This document shows positions 31,539 through 41,469 of a stretch of 47,412 bases of DNA, piece by piece. Below the pieces are notes generated by a model. It saw nothing but the letters and a program-made list of their open reading frames with translations, did no database searches and had not been told where the DNA came from. Source of the DNA: Fredinandcohnia onubensis. GTDB lineage: Bacteria; Bacillota; Bacilli; Bacillales; Bacillaceae_L. Position 1 is the first letter of the stretch. Each line of letters opens with the position of its first letter. A program made the position numbers and the translations under genes. The DNA lies in the NCBI RefSeq assembly GCF_002734285.1, contig NZ_NSEA01000035.1, forward strand, positions 1 to 47,412. Direction: 5' to 3'.

Positions 31539-32402
31539 TCACTTCTTCCTCACTGGAATCCGAACCTCACTATACGCGTAACCTTGTTTATCTTTATCCA
31601 TTTTTGTGAACGAAAAAGAAGGGACATTGATGACTTCGTAATCAGAAGAGGGAAGCCATTCTGAATAGGTTTTGGCCATGGTTTCTTGTAGTGTAGATGG
31701 GAAGGGTCCTACATTTGGGAAGATTGCCCATGTACATGCTTCGACTGGCACTTTGTCTAATCGGTCACTTACTTGACTTTCCGTTGTTAACACACCGATC
31801 ATGTGGGTTAGATCTCCCTCTTCTTTTAAGAAATTCTCGTCCGCGTGAAAAGATGCATTCACGATTTCATAAGGTTCTATGTTTTGAAGGGCATGCATTT
31901 CTGCTTTTTGTTCCTCTGTAATGCTTTGAGCTAGCTTTACAATCTCGTTATTTACCCCTTCAAATTGCATAGGCACTCGTTTACTTACACCGACTAGATT
32001 AAATGCCGGTTTGTCTTCAATTCTAAACTCCATGGAAGTTCCTCCTTTAACTGTAATGACGAATGAAAGCTTGGGAAACGATTTAGTTATCCCTGTTTTG
32101 ATGACATCTGAGGGTAAGAAACCACTCCATTTTTTAAAGGCTCGCGTAAAGCCGTCTACTGACTGATACCCATATTTGAAAGCGACATCCGTTACTTTTT
32201 CTCCGTTCAATAAATCCTTATTGGCCTCTGACAATCTTCTGTTTTTGATATATTCACTAAGCGTCAATCCTGACAGGTAAAAGAAGATCTTTCTAAAGTG
32301 AAAGTCCGAAACCCCGGCATACTCGGAAATACTTTCAAGAGGCAGCTCATCTGTTAAATGATTTTCAATATAGTCGATCACCTGGTTTAATTCCTTTAAC
32401 AA
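31539..32402 (-). CDS. AraC family regulator with GyrI-like effector domain
   Basis: I choose the TTG at 32402, which follows AAGGAGG; an ATG at 32420 lies upstream of that site. The N-terminus (~1-105) is an AraC double helix-turn-helix (LESISEYAGVSDFHFRKIFF, then VTDVAFKYGYQSVDGFTRAFKKWSG). The C-terminus (~120-287) is a GyrI/SOUL-like small-molecule-binding domain (GVSKRVPMQFEG, DYEVINVPSFSFT). Such MarA/Rob-like proteins sense drugs or metabolites and control efflux or stress genes. A decayed 3' copy of this gene lies at 28738-28885. Confidence 0.88.
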   Translation of the reverse strand: MLKELNQVIDYIENHLTDELPLESISEYAGVSDFHFRKIFFYLSGLTLSEYIKNRRLSEANKDLLNGEKVTDVAFKYGYQSVDGFTRAFKKWSGFLPSDVIKTGITKSFPKLSFVITVKGGTSMEFRIEDKPAFNLVGVSKRVPMQFEGVNNEIVKLAQSITEEQKAEMHALQNIEPYEIVNASFHADENFLKEEGDLTHMIGVLTTESQVSDRLDKVPVEACTWAIFPNVGPFPSTLQETMAKTYSEWLPSSDYEVINVPSFSFTKMDKDKQGYAYSEVRIPVRKK

Positions 32403-32493
32403 GTTATCCCTCCTTGTCATGTCTATATCATAGCAAAGCCGTTTTATTCCTACTCGACATATTTAACTTAAAATATATCGGTTCTTTAGGTAA

Positions 32494-32538
32494 GGTCACA
32501 GTGACGCCCCGAAGTTTGTCGAGGGTTTATAGGATAAA
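32494..32538. repeat. dispersed intergenic repeat, copy 3
   Basis: ggtcacagtgacgccccgaa, then gtttgtcgagggtttatagga, between the AraC-like gene and the surface protein gene. Closest in its second half to copy 1. Confidence 0.65.
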
Positions 32539-32558
32539 ATAGAAAATCCAATAGTTAA

Positions 32559-32591
32559 AGGCATGGTTCTTTTTTTTTAGAAACCATGCCT
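32559..32591 (-). terminator. terminator of the surface protein gene
   Basis: AGGCATGGTT and AACCATGCCT pair perfectly around a 13-nt loop; few T residues follow. Confidence 0.65.
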
Positions 32592-32598
32592 CATACTA

Positions 32599-35500
32599 TT
32601 ATGCCTGAAGTTTACGTTTTCTTATGACAAGTAGCGATCCGCCCGCAACTAATAAGATAAATCCTGCTAGTAGCAAGTTATAGATATTGGTTGCTGTAAC
32701 GGGTAGAATGTCACCATTCTGCTTTGGTTGTTTATCAGTCTCGTCGTTATTTACGTCTTCAGCATGCTGGTCATTTTGATCTATGTTTGGTTCGTTATTA
32801 TTTTGATCTTGATTATCGCTCTCTGGTTTTTCAGGTTGCTCTGGTTGTTGCTCCTCATCTATTGGTGGTTCGGGTTGCTCAGTTGGTGGCTCCTCAGGAT
32901 CATTTTCATCCTCTGAATCTGATCCAGCTGCTTGTTTTGTAAATGACCATATATCGGATATTGTTTTTCCAGTATGATCATCTTCAATTACAGCATACCA
33001 AGAGTAGATATTTCCGTCCGTTAGTCCTCTCCAAACGGTTTCGGCAAATTCACCACTATCCACGTCCTTGTCTTTGCCGATTTCTGTATCGCTATACACA
33101 TTTACAGAGAAGTAATCAGTCGCGACTTGTTTTTCAACGGCGCTTAAGTCTAGGTTAATGATAAACTCATCTTTTTCAGGATGGGCCTCAGTATCATAAA
33201 AGTTATAATCATCTAAATACGGTGAATACGTATTTACGATAATTCGATGATTATCCTGGTCGAAATGTAAGAGTCTCATATACCCTTGGCCACCTTCAGG
33301 TCCAGCCTGATAATCGGCAAGCATTTGATACACGGTACGATCTGGTGTACCGTCTCCATTATCATCAATCTGGTCGATTAACGTTTGTGCTTCATGATAA
33401 TGTCCACTTAATACCGCAATGACATTTTCATTTGGAACGACAATCTCGTTATAAAGCTTTTCACCGAGTGGATGTCTCGTTCCAGTCGCAAGTAAGTACT
33501 CATGGAAGTTTAATATCGCCATCCGATCAGGGTGAGCAGCAAGGACATCATTTACCCACTGAATTCCTTCATCAGTTACACCCCAACCTAGGTACATCAT
33601 AATATAGTCATTTCCGCCGGCCGAAATTAAATCATAATGTCCACGGTTGTTTAAGTATGAGCCTCCATAATAAGGTTTATTCTCAAATCGATCTGCACCA
33701 AAGTAACGATAATAATCGGTGTAATCATTGTTTACTTGATTGACATCATGATTACCAGCTAAGACACCATATGGAATATTATGCTCGTCTAAAACTCCCA
33801 TATATTGGTCTGCGTAATTCCATTGGCTTTCGTCTGTCGATATGTTAACCAAATCCCCTGTATGGAATACATATTTAATCTTCATTTCGTCTTGATTTTC
33901 TGCAATCCATTGTGTTTGACGGTCAAAGATATACGGGAAGCTCTCTGCATAAAATTGAGTGTCAGACATCCATACAAAGGTATAGTCGTACTCATCCGGA
34001 GTGCTAGGAATTTCATCCTGTACAAGAACATTAATTTTATGATCCTTAACATAAGCATCCACTGCAACATTGCCTGTCAATTCAAAATCATCTTCTCCAG
34101 CAATGCGATAATCGATTAAATTCCAATCACCATTTTGATGATTCCATGCGTACATAGAAACCTTTCGTCCTTCTAGTGACTTTCCTTTCCAGTTGAGTTC
34201 GACAATGTCATTTTCATCGACAGTAGAATCAACCTTTACATCAAAGCGATGATAAGGAAATTGAGTGTGTGAATTGTTCGTTAAATATTGTCCATCCTGC
34301 TGTGCAACAAGGGCAATATCTTCTTCCGTAAAGACTTGTTCTCCTGCTGGAACCTGTGTTTGAGGTGGTTCCGTATCAGAAGCGTTTTTATAGCCTCTAA
34401 TATGCTCAGTTTGACTCACATCATATTTGTAGCCTTGATAGAATGTAACATCGACTTTATCGTTCGTCGGATCTGTGACTTTTACTTTTATAACCGGGTC
34501 ACCATTGACGGTCGCACCATCTGCAGGTGAAGCAACTTCAGGAATTTCAGGATTTTCATTCACAACCGAGAAGTGAACAATGTGCTGAGATTGATTGCCA
34601 ACTTTATCCGTTGCGGACATGGTTAGTTTATGTTCTCCAGGCGCTAATTTGGAGGATGCTGTTTCATATGGAAGTGAAATAACCTCACCATCTAGGGTGG
34701 TTACGAATGATTCAACACCCGCGATTTCATCGATTGCGCTTCCTTCAATTGTAAATGCACCTTGATATTCGTTGCCTTCAACGAGATTTGAATCAATCTT
34801 TGGAGCGCTATTATCCACAATTACCTTTCTTTCAAGCGTTTCATCAGCATCTTGAACGGTGATTACATGTTCTCCATCCGATACGGTTGTTGTATTCCAT
34901 TTCACCGTTTTAGAAAGTGCATGATCGTTTGTGATTGTAAAATGAAAATCAACGAAAGGATTGGCATCATTCATTTTCAATACTTGATTTGGATTATTGT
35001 AGGTAGGGTCTGTTAAAACAGTACCATCAGAAAGCACTAGTCGAACATTTTTTAAGTCATAATCATCGCGGTTTTCACTAGAATCTAAGTCAAATGGCGA
35101 TGCTTTGTTTCCTGAGCGAACCGTGATGGTATTATCTCCTAGTGATAAGCGGTCGGGTTCAATCGGAATACTAAAGGTTTTCCACTGAGTCAACCAATCC
35201 TTATCCATTAAGAAGAGCACTTCTTCACCCATGGTCACCGCATTTTGGAAGTACGTATTCAAGCCGTTTACATCTAATGCAAAATAGGCAGTTCGCTCAA
35301 CAGAATGATATGTATCGCTCGTTAGCTCTGTGCCATCTACCATTAGTGAGACGTTGTCAGGTGCATCCTCAGCAGATGTTCCTTTAAGAATCACATTGCC
35401 AGTCACGATGTCTTCCTTTACATTCAGACGAAGACTCGATTGATCATGGTCGGATGTAATGTCGACACGATAGGTATCACTTGTTTTTTCATTACTTCCA

Positions 35501-37902
35501 TCTGAAGCGACAAAGTAATAGTCGACAAAGTCTTTCCCAATTAACTCAGGAGAGTAGATGGTTGAATGGAATAAACCATTCGTAGAATCCTGTTGTAAAA
35601 TTTTCATTTGGTATTCATCTTGGTCCGAAATTTTATAGAAAAGGCGGACCGATTTCACTTCTTGGTCATCCGTTACATTCGCTGCAATTTCGATATTATC
35701 CTTTTCCGCTATTTCAGTAACCTCTGTTTGATTATCAATTACAGGTGCAATTGTATCTTCAGGAAACTGCACAGCCTCTCGTGGAACTTGGTGTGCCTCA
35801 ACGCTTCCAGGAGTTGCATCTTTGATGTCAAGTTTGATTTGCTGTGTCGTCTGATCGGTTGGATACCCGTAGACAATTCCTTTGTCAGCATAAGTATCAT
35901 CCATGTTTGGTACATCATTATAGTAGGCAAGTGCCACTTCTTTATGAGCATTCGTACCGATCACAATACCACGCATACTGCCATTCGCCATACCGCCTGT
36001 ATAAACACGAACGATATTCTCATTTTCTACTAAATTTGAACCATAGTTTTGGTTAAAATCCGCTACAGTTGAATCGCCATTTTGGTCATTGATGATCCAA
36101 AAAACGAGTGTTTTTCCGGCTGGTATGGTGACATCTTCCGGAATCGAAGGCCATACAACATCTGTACCTGGGTCCGTGCCGTAGCGGTAATAAATTTTAT
36201 AATCTTTAAAATTAATATCTTGATTGCTATTGTTATAGATTTCAATAAACTCATATCCGTCAGCAGAACCAACATTCGTGGTGTCTGGAACTACCTCTGT
36301 AACCAACAAATGTGGGAGCACACTGTAATCAATATCGATCTGTTTCACGTTGATCGTGTATTCACTAGTTTTCTCAGCCTGAATCCCATCTGTTGCTTCA
36401 ATATAATAGATAAGATTCGACTTTACGCCCGCAGCTGGAATCTCAGCTGAGTACGTGCCCGTGTTCTCCGCACTTGGATTCATTGATAGTGCTGTGAAAT
36501 TCTCGGCATCCTTTTCTTTATAATGGAGAGTAACCAATGGGATTGCTAGATTATCTGTTACTTTCGCTTCGATTTTGACTGGTTTATAGGCATCAACTTC
36601 GTCCACCTGGGTATGCTCTATCACAGGTGCTTCCGTATCCGTTGGAATTTCTGGGAGTTGCACAGGAACAGCGGGTACCTGTTTATCCGTAATCACACCT
36701 GGTGACGGAGGGGCCATCCCCTGTAATTTTTTCATTATTGTTCCTTGGTCAGGATATTCGTATTGGATAACAGCGCCAGTATCGTCATTGTCACTTCCTA
36801 AATAACTTGCAGAAATAACCTCTGCTCCTTGAAGGTCTTTTAAAACCAATGCACGATTGCCGCCGTTCGCAAAGCCAGGAAATGCATCAGTAAACTCGAC
36901 GACTTGTTCATTTGTTAGTTCAGTACCAAATTGAGCGTTAAAGTCTGATAATGGTTTATTGCCGTTATTAAACCAGAAAACTAGTTTTTCCTGTGGCTCA
37001 ATTGTTGTCGCTGGGATTTGGAAAGGGAGCTCTACTCCGCTATCCGTATAATGATAAATAAATGAATAGTTTGTTAACACCTGCGGCTGGTTCGAATTGT
37101 TATAGAGCTCAAAATACTCATAATAATCTGTGCCGCCACCCTCAGAATTTGGAGAAATCTCCGTAATCAAAATAGGTGGAAGTGAATCATAATCAGGCTC
37201 CACGATACCTTCGATTGCCACGTCAAAACTATCTTTCTCGGGATATGTAACCCGATGATTTGTGTCCGTTACTTCGATGTAATAACGCAAAGTTTCATTT
37301 GTTAACGATTCTTTTGGAATGGTAGCTTGATAGATTTGGCCATCTGTGTGAGTCATCGCGATCTTCTTAAACGCACCATTCGGTTCTGTTTGATAATAAA
37401 CAGCAGCTAAAGAATCATGCTGGTCGTCTGTAATGGTTGCTGAGATGACAAGGTCTTCTTTTGCACTCGCATTTGTGATTTGTTCATGAGTAATAATTGG
37501 CGCTTGGTTTTCTTCCGCTACAACTTCTTGTTGAGGAACCTGCTCAGGTTCACTTTCTTTTACTTCTGTGTTTTCTTGCGTTTCTTCTTCGCTAGGCTGA
37601 CTTTTCGTTTCTTTAGTTGGAGAAGAAGGGGCTTCCGTCACTTCAGTGTCAGCTTTGTTTTCGTTCGGGAGAGCTTCTTCAGGTAGAGCAGAGGAATCTT
37701 GTACATCAGACTCCTGGTTTCCTGAATTTGAAATGGAATCTTCTTGTTTTTGGACTTGATTTTCTGATTGCACTTGTGAAATAGGAATTAGTGAAGTTTC
37801 TTCTGCCATAGCTGACGGAACGGCTAATCCTAAATTCGATACGAGAATAGCTACTGTGGTTGTTACGGCTAACCCTTTGTTCAGTTTTGCTTTTTTCCTC
37901 AT
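32599..37902 (-). CDS. giant wall-anchored lamin-tail/metallophosphoesterase protein
   Basis: The 1767-residue protein starts at an ATG with GGAGG. A signal peptide (1-33, cut after AMA) is followed by an acidic low-complexity stretch (35-130) and Ig-like repeats (~133-232, ~425-520, ~718-817). Two lamin-tail domains (~241-400, ~529-700; LITEISPNSEG, LLVTEVVPDT) alternate with them, then further beta modules to ~1300. A calcineurin-like phosphoesterase (~1305-1560) has SDTQ, HTGDLV (1347), GNHD (1383), NFHEY and SGHYHE (1499). A Pro/Glu/Asp-rich spacer leads to the sortase signal LPVTA (1733-1737), a hydrophobic helix and RKRK. LPxTA deviates from LPxTG. It may act on extracellular nucleotides or phosphodiesters. 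Confidence 0.9.
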   Translation of the reverse strand: MRKKAKLNKGLAVTTTVAILVSNLGLAVPSAMAEETSLIPISQVQSENQVQKQEDSISNSGNQESDVQDSSALPEEALPNENKADTEVTEAPSSPTKETKSQPSEEETQENTEVKESEPEQVPQQEVVAEENQAPIITHEQITNASAKEDLVISATITDDQHDSLAAVYYQTEPNGAFKKIAMTHTDGQIYQATIPKESLTNETLRYYIEVTDTNHRVTYPEKDSFDVAIEGIVEPDYDSLPPILITEISPNSEGGGTDYYEYFELYNNSNQPQVLTNYSFIYHYTDSGVELPFQIPATTIEPQEKLVFWFNNGNKPLSDFNAQFGTELTNEQVVEFTDAFPGFANGGNRALVLKDLQGAEVISASYLGSDNDDTGAVIQYEYPDQGTIMKKLQGMAPPSPGVITDKQVPAVPVQLPEIPTDTEAPVIEHTQVDEVDAYKPVKIEAKVTDNLAIPLVTLHYKEKDAENFTALSMNPSAENTGTYSAEIPAAGVKSNLIYYIEATDGIQAEKTSEYTINVKQIDIDYSVLPHLLVTEVVPDTTNVGSADGYEFIEIYNNSNQDINFKDYKIYYRYGTDPGTDVVWPSIPEDVTIPAGKTLVFWIINDQNGDSTVADFNQNYGSNLVENENIVRVYTGGMANGSMRGIVIGTNAHKEVALAYYNDVPNMDDTYADKGIVYGYPTDQTTQQIKLDIKDATPGSVEAHQVPREAVQFPEDTIAPVIDNQTEVTEIAEKDNIEIAANVTDDQEVKSVRLFYKISDQDEYQMKILQQDSTNGLFHSTIYSPELIGKDFVDYYFVASDGSNEKTSDTYRVDITSDHDQSSLRLNVKEDIVTGNVILKGTSAEDAPDNVSLMVDGTELTSDTYHSVERTAYFALDVNGLNTYFQNAVTMGEEVLFLMDKDWLTQWKTFSIPIEPDRLSLGDNTITVRSGNKASPFDLDSSENRDDYDLKNVRLVLSDGTVLTDPTYNNPNQVLKMNDANPFVDFHFTITNDHALSKTVKWNTTTVSDGEHVITVQDADETLERKVIVDNSAPKIDSNLVEGNEYQGAFTIEGSAIDEIAGVESFVTTLDGEVISLPYETASSKLAPGEHKLTMSATDKVGNQSQHIVHFSVVNENPEIPEVASPADGATVNGDPVIKVKVTDPTNDKVDVTFYQGYKYDVSQTEHIRGYKNASDTEPPQTQVPAGEQVFTEEDIALVAQQDGQYLTNNSHTQFPYHRFDVKVDSTVDENDIVELNWKGKSLEGRKVSMYAWNHQNGDWNLIDYRIAGEDDFELTGNVAVDAYVKDHKINVLVQDEIPSTPDEYDYTFVWMSDTQFYAESFPYIFDRQTQWIAENQDEMKIKYVFHTGDLVNISTDESQWNYADQYMGVLDEHNIPYGVLAGNHDVNQVNNDYTDYYRYFGADRFENKPYYGGSYLNNRGHYDLISAGGNDYIMMYLGWGVTDEGIQWVNDVLAAHPDRMAILNFHEYLLATGTRHPLGEKLYNEIVVPNENVIAVLSGHYHEAQTLIDQIDDNGDGTPDRTVYQMLADYQAGPEGGQGYMRLLHFDQDNHRIIVNTYSPYLDDYNFYDTEAHPEKDEFIINLDLSAVEKQVATDYFSVNVYSDTEIGKDKDVDSGEFAETVWRGLTDGNIYSWYAVIEDDHTGKTISDIWSFTKQAAGSDSEDENDPEEPPTEQPEPPIDEEQQPEQPEKPESDNQDQNNNEPNIDQNDQHAEDVNNDETDKQPKQNGDILPVTATNIYNLLLAGFILLVAGGSLLVIRKRKLQA

Positions 37903-38109
37903 AATGCCTCCTTAAAAATGTAAAGATTTTATGTATTCCACTACAGAATAACGACAAAGTATTGATTTTATTTATCTGAAATGTAAAAAATGTGTAAATA
38001 TTACGAATTTCGGCAAAAGTTGTCATGTGGCTGTCATATCCTGTCCTTGAATATAAAACTCCACTATTTGGAAAGGTAAGGAAAAACAATCAAAGGAGAC
38101 TTACCTATC

Positions 38110-39744
38110 GTGAATGTACAATCTGGTCAATCAACGAATGAAACTGTTTCAAGTCTTATGCTAAAGCAGCTTGAGATGTGGGGAGTTAAGAGGATCTATG
38201 GGGTTGTGGGGGATGCCATTATTGGGTTAATGGATGAACTAGCAAAGCAAAATTCAATCCAATTTATTGCGGTGAAACATGAATCGGTTGCCGCCATGAT
38301 GGCTTCAGCTGAGGCAAAGTTAACAGGAAGGCTTGGCGTTTGTCTGGCAACGATGGGACCAGGATTAGGAAACTTACTCAATGGTCTTGGGGATGCTTAT
38401 ATGGATAAGGCACCCGTACTGGCTATTACTGGTCAGGCTCCTAGTCAAAAAATCGGAACTGACTATAAGCAGTATCTTAATCAACAAGAATTAATAAAAC
38501 CACTCGCAGAATATACGTCTTTGCTCGCACACCCTGACGCCATTATAGATGTTTTAACAAAAGCGATGAAAACATCACTTGATAAAGGGGCTGTTACTCA
38601 TCTATCGATTCCTAAGGATTTTTTTACAGTGAATACAACTGCAAAAATTCAGCGGGAACCAAAAATGATACAGACTACCTCATCTATAGATGAAAAAGTT
38701 ATCACAGAAGTTGTTGAATTAATGAAAACCGCAAAAAAACCGATGATTTTAGCAGGTCTTGGGGCAATACATGCTGTTAAAGAAGTAGAGAAACTAGCAG
38801 AACTTTGGGGAGCGGGTATCCTTGTAAGTTTAGGTGCAAAAGGGGTGTTTCATCAATCATGTACGCACTTTTTAGGAGGCATTGGACAAGGGGGAAACCC
38901 TCATGCTAAAGTTCTTTTTCAAGAGTCAGATGTTGTTTTATTAGTAGGGAACTTGTGGTGGCCGGAAGGATATGTTCCAGGGCATGCGAAGTTGATTCAA
39001 ATTGATGTTGCGAAAGAGAATATCGGGAAAGGTATACCCGTTGAGTTAGGTATTGTAGGTTCAGCTGAAATGCTGGTCCCCCTGTTAACGAAAAGTCTTC
39101 ATAGCGTTTCACAAAATCAAACTTGGGTAACAAACATCCAGAAGATAAAAGAAACGTGGGACACACAAAACGAGCAAGAAGGCTTACAATCTTCCCAACC
39201 GCTCCATCCATCAAGAATTGTTAGAGCCATTGAAAATACTATTCAAGACGATGCGATTATTACTCTAGATACGGGTGATGTAACTGTTTGGTTCAATCGT
39301 AATTTTCGCTCAACTAAACAACAAATCATCTTTTCAGGAGAATGGCGAACAATGGGATTTGGTTTACCTGCAGCTCTTGCAGCCAAACTGTGCTTTCCAG
39401 AGAAGCAAGTGGTTGCAGTCGTTGGAGATGGCGGGATCGAAATGACTTTAGCCGATTTATTAACGGCCATTCGATATAACTTAAATATCACAGTCATCAT
39501 TTTCAATAATCATGCGTTACAAATGGAACGCGATAAAATGATAGCCAGCGGAAGTATTCAAAAGGATGTGGACTTAACGAATCCTGACTTTGTAAAAATT
39601 GCCGAAGCTTGCTCGTGGAAAGGCTATTCAATCACAGAAGAAAGTGAATTAGAGGATACCCTTGAAAAAGCATTTTTACATAATGGTCCAGCATTGATCG
39701 AGGTTGAAACTGCGCCAACTTTTCATCCAGAAACAAAGGGTTGA
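38110..39744 (+). CDS. thiamine-diphosphate-dependent pyruvate oxidase-like enzyme
   Basis: The GTG start has GGAGA ~12 nt upstream. The 544-residue protein has the three domains of the POX/AHAS family: N-terminal PYR domain with the catalytic Glu in KHESVAAMMA (~59), a central FAD/nucleotide-type domain, and the C-terminal TPP domain with GDGGIEMTLADLL (~436-448) and IIFNN (the Mg/ThDP motif GDG-x~26-NN). It resembles B. subtilis YdaP (pyruvate oxidase) more than acetolactate synthase, and would convert pyruvate to acetate or acetyl phosphate. It is a single gene. Exact substrate not certain. Confidence 0.85.
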   Translation: MNVQSGQSTNETVSSLMLKQLEMWGVKRIYGVVGDAIIGLMDELAKQNSIQFIAVKHESVAAMMASAEAKLTGRLGVCLATMGPGLGNLLNGLGDAYMDKAPVLAITGQAPSQKIGTDYKQYLNQQELIKPLAEYTSLLAHPDAIIDVLTKAMKTSLDKGAVTHLSIPKDFFTVNTTAKIQREPKMIQTTSSIDEKVITEVVELMKTAKKPMILAGLGAIHAVKEVEKLAELWGAGILVSLGAKGVFHQSCTHFLGGIGQGGNPHAKVLFQESDVVLLVGNLWWPEGYVPGHAKLIQIDVAKENIGKGIPVELGIVGSAEMLVPLLTKSLHSVSQNQTWVTNIQKIKETWDTQNEQEGLQSSQPLHPSRIVRAIENTIQDDAIITLDTGDVTVWFNRNFRSTKQQIIFSGEWRTMGFGLPAALAAKLCFPEKQVVAVVGDGGIEMTLADLLTAIRYNLNITVIIFNNHALQMERDKMIASGSIQKDVDLTNPDFVKIAEACSWKGYSITEESELEDTLEKAFLHNGPALIEVETAPTFHPETKG

Positions 39745-39831
39745 CCGTGGAAAGCTAGTTTCCCGCCCCACAGGTATGTTACCGCTTTAGTTAATCAGGG
39801 GTGGGACCCTCTACTGGAAATGATTCAACAG

Positions 39832-39860
39832 TTTACTAGAATATTATTTTAGTATAAAAT
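39832..39860 (+). promoter_or_regulatory. promoter of the riboswitch-symporter transcript
   Basis: TTTACT (39832-39837), 17 nt, TAAAAT (39855-39860). Start expected near 39867, just before the riboswitch. Confidence 0.6.
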
Positions 39861-39869
39861 CAATATAGA

Positions 39870-40057
39870 GCATTGTTGCTTAATCTTTATCTAGAGCGGG
39901 GGACCCAAATTCTTCATGCGGGATTTTTCCGCTATTGGTGAATTCGTAAATAGAAGGGGCTTATTGTTTCCCATAGTCCTAACCTGAAAGCTAACCTCGT
40001 AAGCAATCGAGTGGAAACAGTATGGTAGAATAGCAAATCGGCAACGGCCGGTTTTTT
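39870..40057 (+). promoter_or_regulatory. ydaO-yuaA type c-di-AMP riboswitch with terminator
   Basis: The conserved ydaO text is present: gagcgggggaccca, a mid-region ending aggggc, then cctaacctg and agctaacctcgtaagc. TTGCTTA (39876-39882) pairs with TAAGCAA (40000-40006) to close P1. Downstream ATCGGC/GCCGGT (40037-40052) plus TTTTTTG is an intrinsic terminator. In this class c-di-AMP binding favours termination, so the symporter gene behind it would be shut off at high c-di-AMP. The stretch 39745-39831 holds nothing else I can see. Confidence 0.88.
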
Positions 40058-40130
40058 GTTACCTTATCTTTCTATATGTTTCCCTTACCTGAGTAATCAG
40101 AATCAAATTATTAAGAAGGTGGGGTAATTT

Positions 40131-41393
40131 ATGAAAAAATTCAAGTTAAGTTTGGCAAGCCAAATTTTAATCGGTCTTATTTTAGGTATTATCGTTGGTG
40201 GCATTTTCTATGGAAGTGAAACTGCCCAAAGTGTCCTGCAGCCATTCGGAGATCTTTTCTTACGATTAATTAAAATGATTGTCGTGCCAATCGTTCTTTC
40301 AAGTATTATTGTTGCGATAGCTGGTGTTGGTGATTTAAAATCAGTCGGTAAATTAGGTGCTAAATCCCTGACATATTTTATTGGAATGACCATGGTTGCA
40401 ATTGCAGTCGGACTTATTTCTGCAAATTTGTTCCAGCCAGGTGCTGGACTAGTAATGGACCAGTTAGAACAAAGTGATATCTCAGGTTATGTAGAAACAT
40501 CAGAATCGCAAGAAGGAAAATCTATAACGGATACCCTCCTTCATATTGTTCCTACAAATCCGTTCCAAGCTATGGTTGAAGGAGATATGTTAGCAACTAT
40601 TTTCTTTGCAGTTGTTTTCGGTCTTGGAATTGCAGCTATTGGTGAAAAAGGAAAACCGGTTTTACGTTTCTTTGAGGGTATGGCAAATGCCATGTTTTAT
40701 GTGACAAATTTATTTATGAAATATGCTCCGATTGGTGTTTTTGCATTAATTGGTGTAACTATTTCAAAATATGGATTTGAATCACTTATTCCATTAGGCA
40801 AGTTAGCTGTTACTGTTTATGGAACAATGATTTTCTTTGTAGTAGTTATTTTAGGCTTATTGGCTAAATTTATTGGTTTAAATATTTTTAAATTATTGAA
40901 GATGATTAAGGAAGAGTTAATCCTTGCTTTTTCAACATCCAGCTCGGAAACTGTACTTCCGAGGATTATGGATAAAATGGAACAGGCAGGAAGTCCAAAG
41001 CATATAGCGACTTTCGTTATTCCAACAGGTTATTCTTTTAATTTGGATGGATCAGTATTATACCAAGCTATAGCGTCTTTATTTATTGCCCAAATGTATG
41101 GAATTCACTTGAGCATTGGGGAACAAATCATGCTAATGTTAATATTGATGGTAACATCCAAAGGTATGGCTGGAGTGCCAGGGGTATCCTTCGTAGTGTT
41201 ATTAGCGACGTTCAGTACAATGGGTTTACCAGCTGAAGGACTGGCATTTATTGCTGGTATTGACCGTATTCTAGATATGGGACGTACCGCGGTTAACGTA
41301 GTAGGTAACTCGTTGGCAGCACTAGTTGTAGCTAAATGGGAAGGTAAATATAACCCACCTACTAAAGTTGAAGCTGTTCAACAAGCATCGTAA
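40131..41393 (+). CDS. glutamate/aspartate:cation symporter (DAACS family)
   Basis: The 420-residue membrane protein has about eight hydrophobic helices. The family marks are the serine-rich FSTSSSETVLP hairpin (~274-284), YSFNLDGSVLYQ (~303-314, a variant of NMDGT) and VTSKGMAGVPGVSFVVL (~342-358). Such proteins (GltT/GltP) import glutamate and aspartate with protons or sodium. The start has AGAAGGTGGGG upstream. Control by the c-di-AMP riboswitch fits the known sensitivity of c-di-AMP-regulated potassium and osmolyte balance to glutamate uptake. A terminator follows. Confidence 0.92.
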   Translation: MKKFKLSLASQILIGLILGIIVGGIFYGSETAQSVLQPFGDLFLRLIKMIVVPIVLSSIIVAIAGVGDLKSVGKLGAKSLTYFIGMTMVAIAVGLISANLFQPGAGLVMDQLEQSDISGYVETSESQEGKSITDTLLHIVPTNPFQAMVEGDMLATIFFAVVFGLGIAAIGEKGKPVLRFFEGMANAMFYVTNLFMKYAPIGVFALIGVTISKYGFESLIPLGKLAVTVYGTMIFFVVVILGLLAKFIGLNIFKLLKMIKEELILAFSTSSSETVLPRIMDKMEQAGSPKHIATFVIPTGYSFNLDGSVLYQAIASLFIAQMYGIHLSIGEQIMLMLILMVTSKGMAGVPGVSFVVLLATFSTMGLPAEGLAFIAGIDRILDMGRTAVNVVGNSLAALVVAKWEGKYNPPTKVEAVQQAS

Positions 41394-41407
41394 ATTTGTG
41401 ATATTAG

Positions 41408-41444
41408 TAAGCACATTCCATCAAATAGGAATGTGCTTATTTTA
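41408..41444. terminator. bidirectional terminator after the symporter
   Basis: TAAGCACATTCC and GGAATGTGCTTA form a perfect 12-bp stem, followed by TTTTAG. Confidence 0.88.
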
Positions 41445-41469
41445 GTTTTGGGACAAGGGACCTGTGTCC

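Noticed and set aside
33805..36450. Plus-strand ORFs of 60-141 codons inside the surface protein gene
   Set aside because: They are antisense shadows of a well-supported 1767-codon gene, rich in Cys, His and Phe, without start signals.
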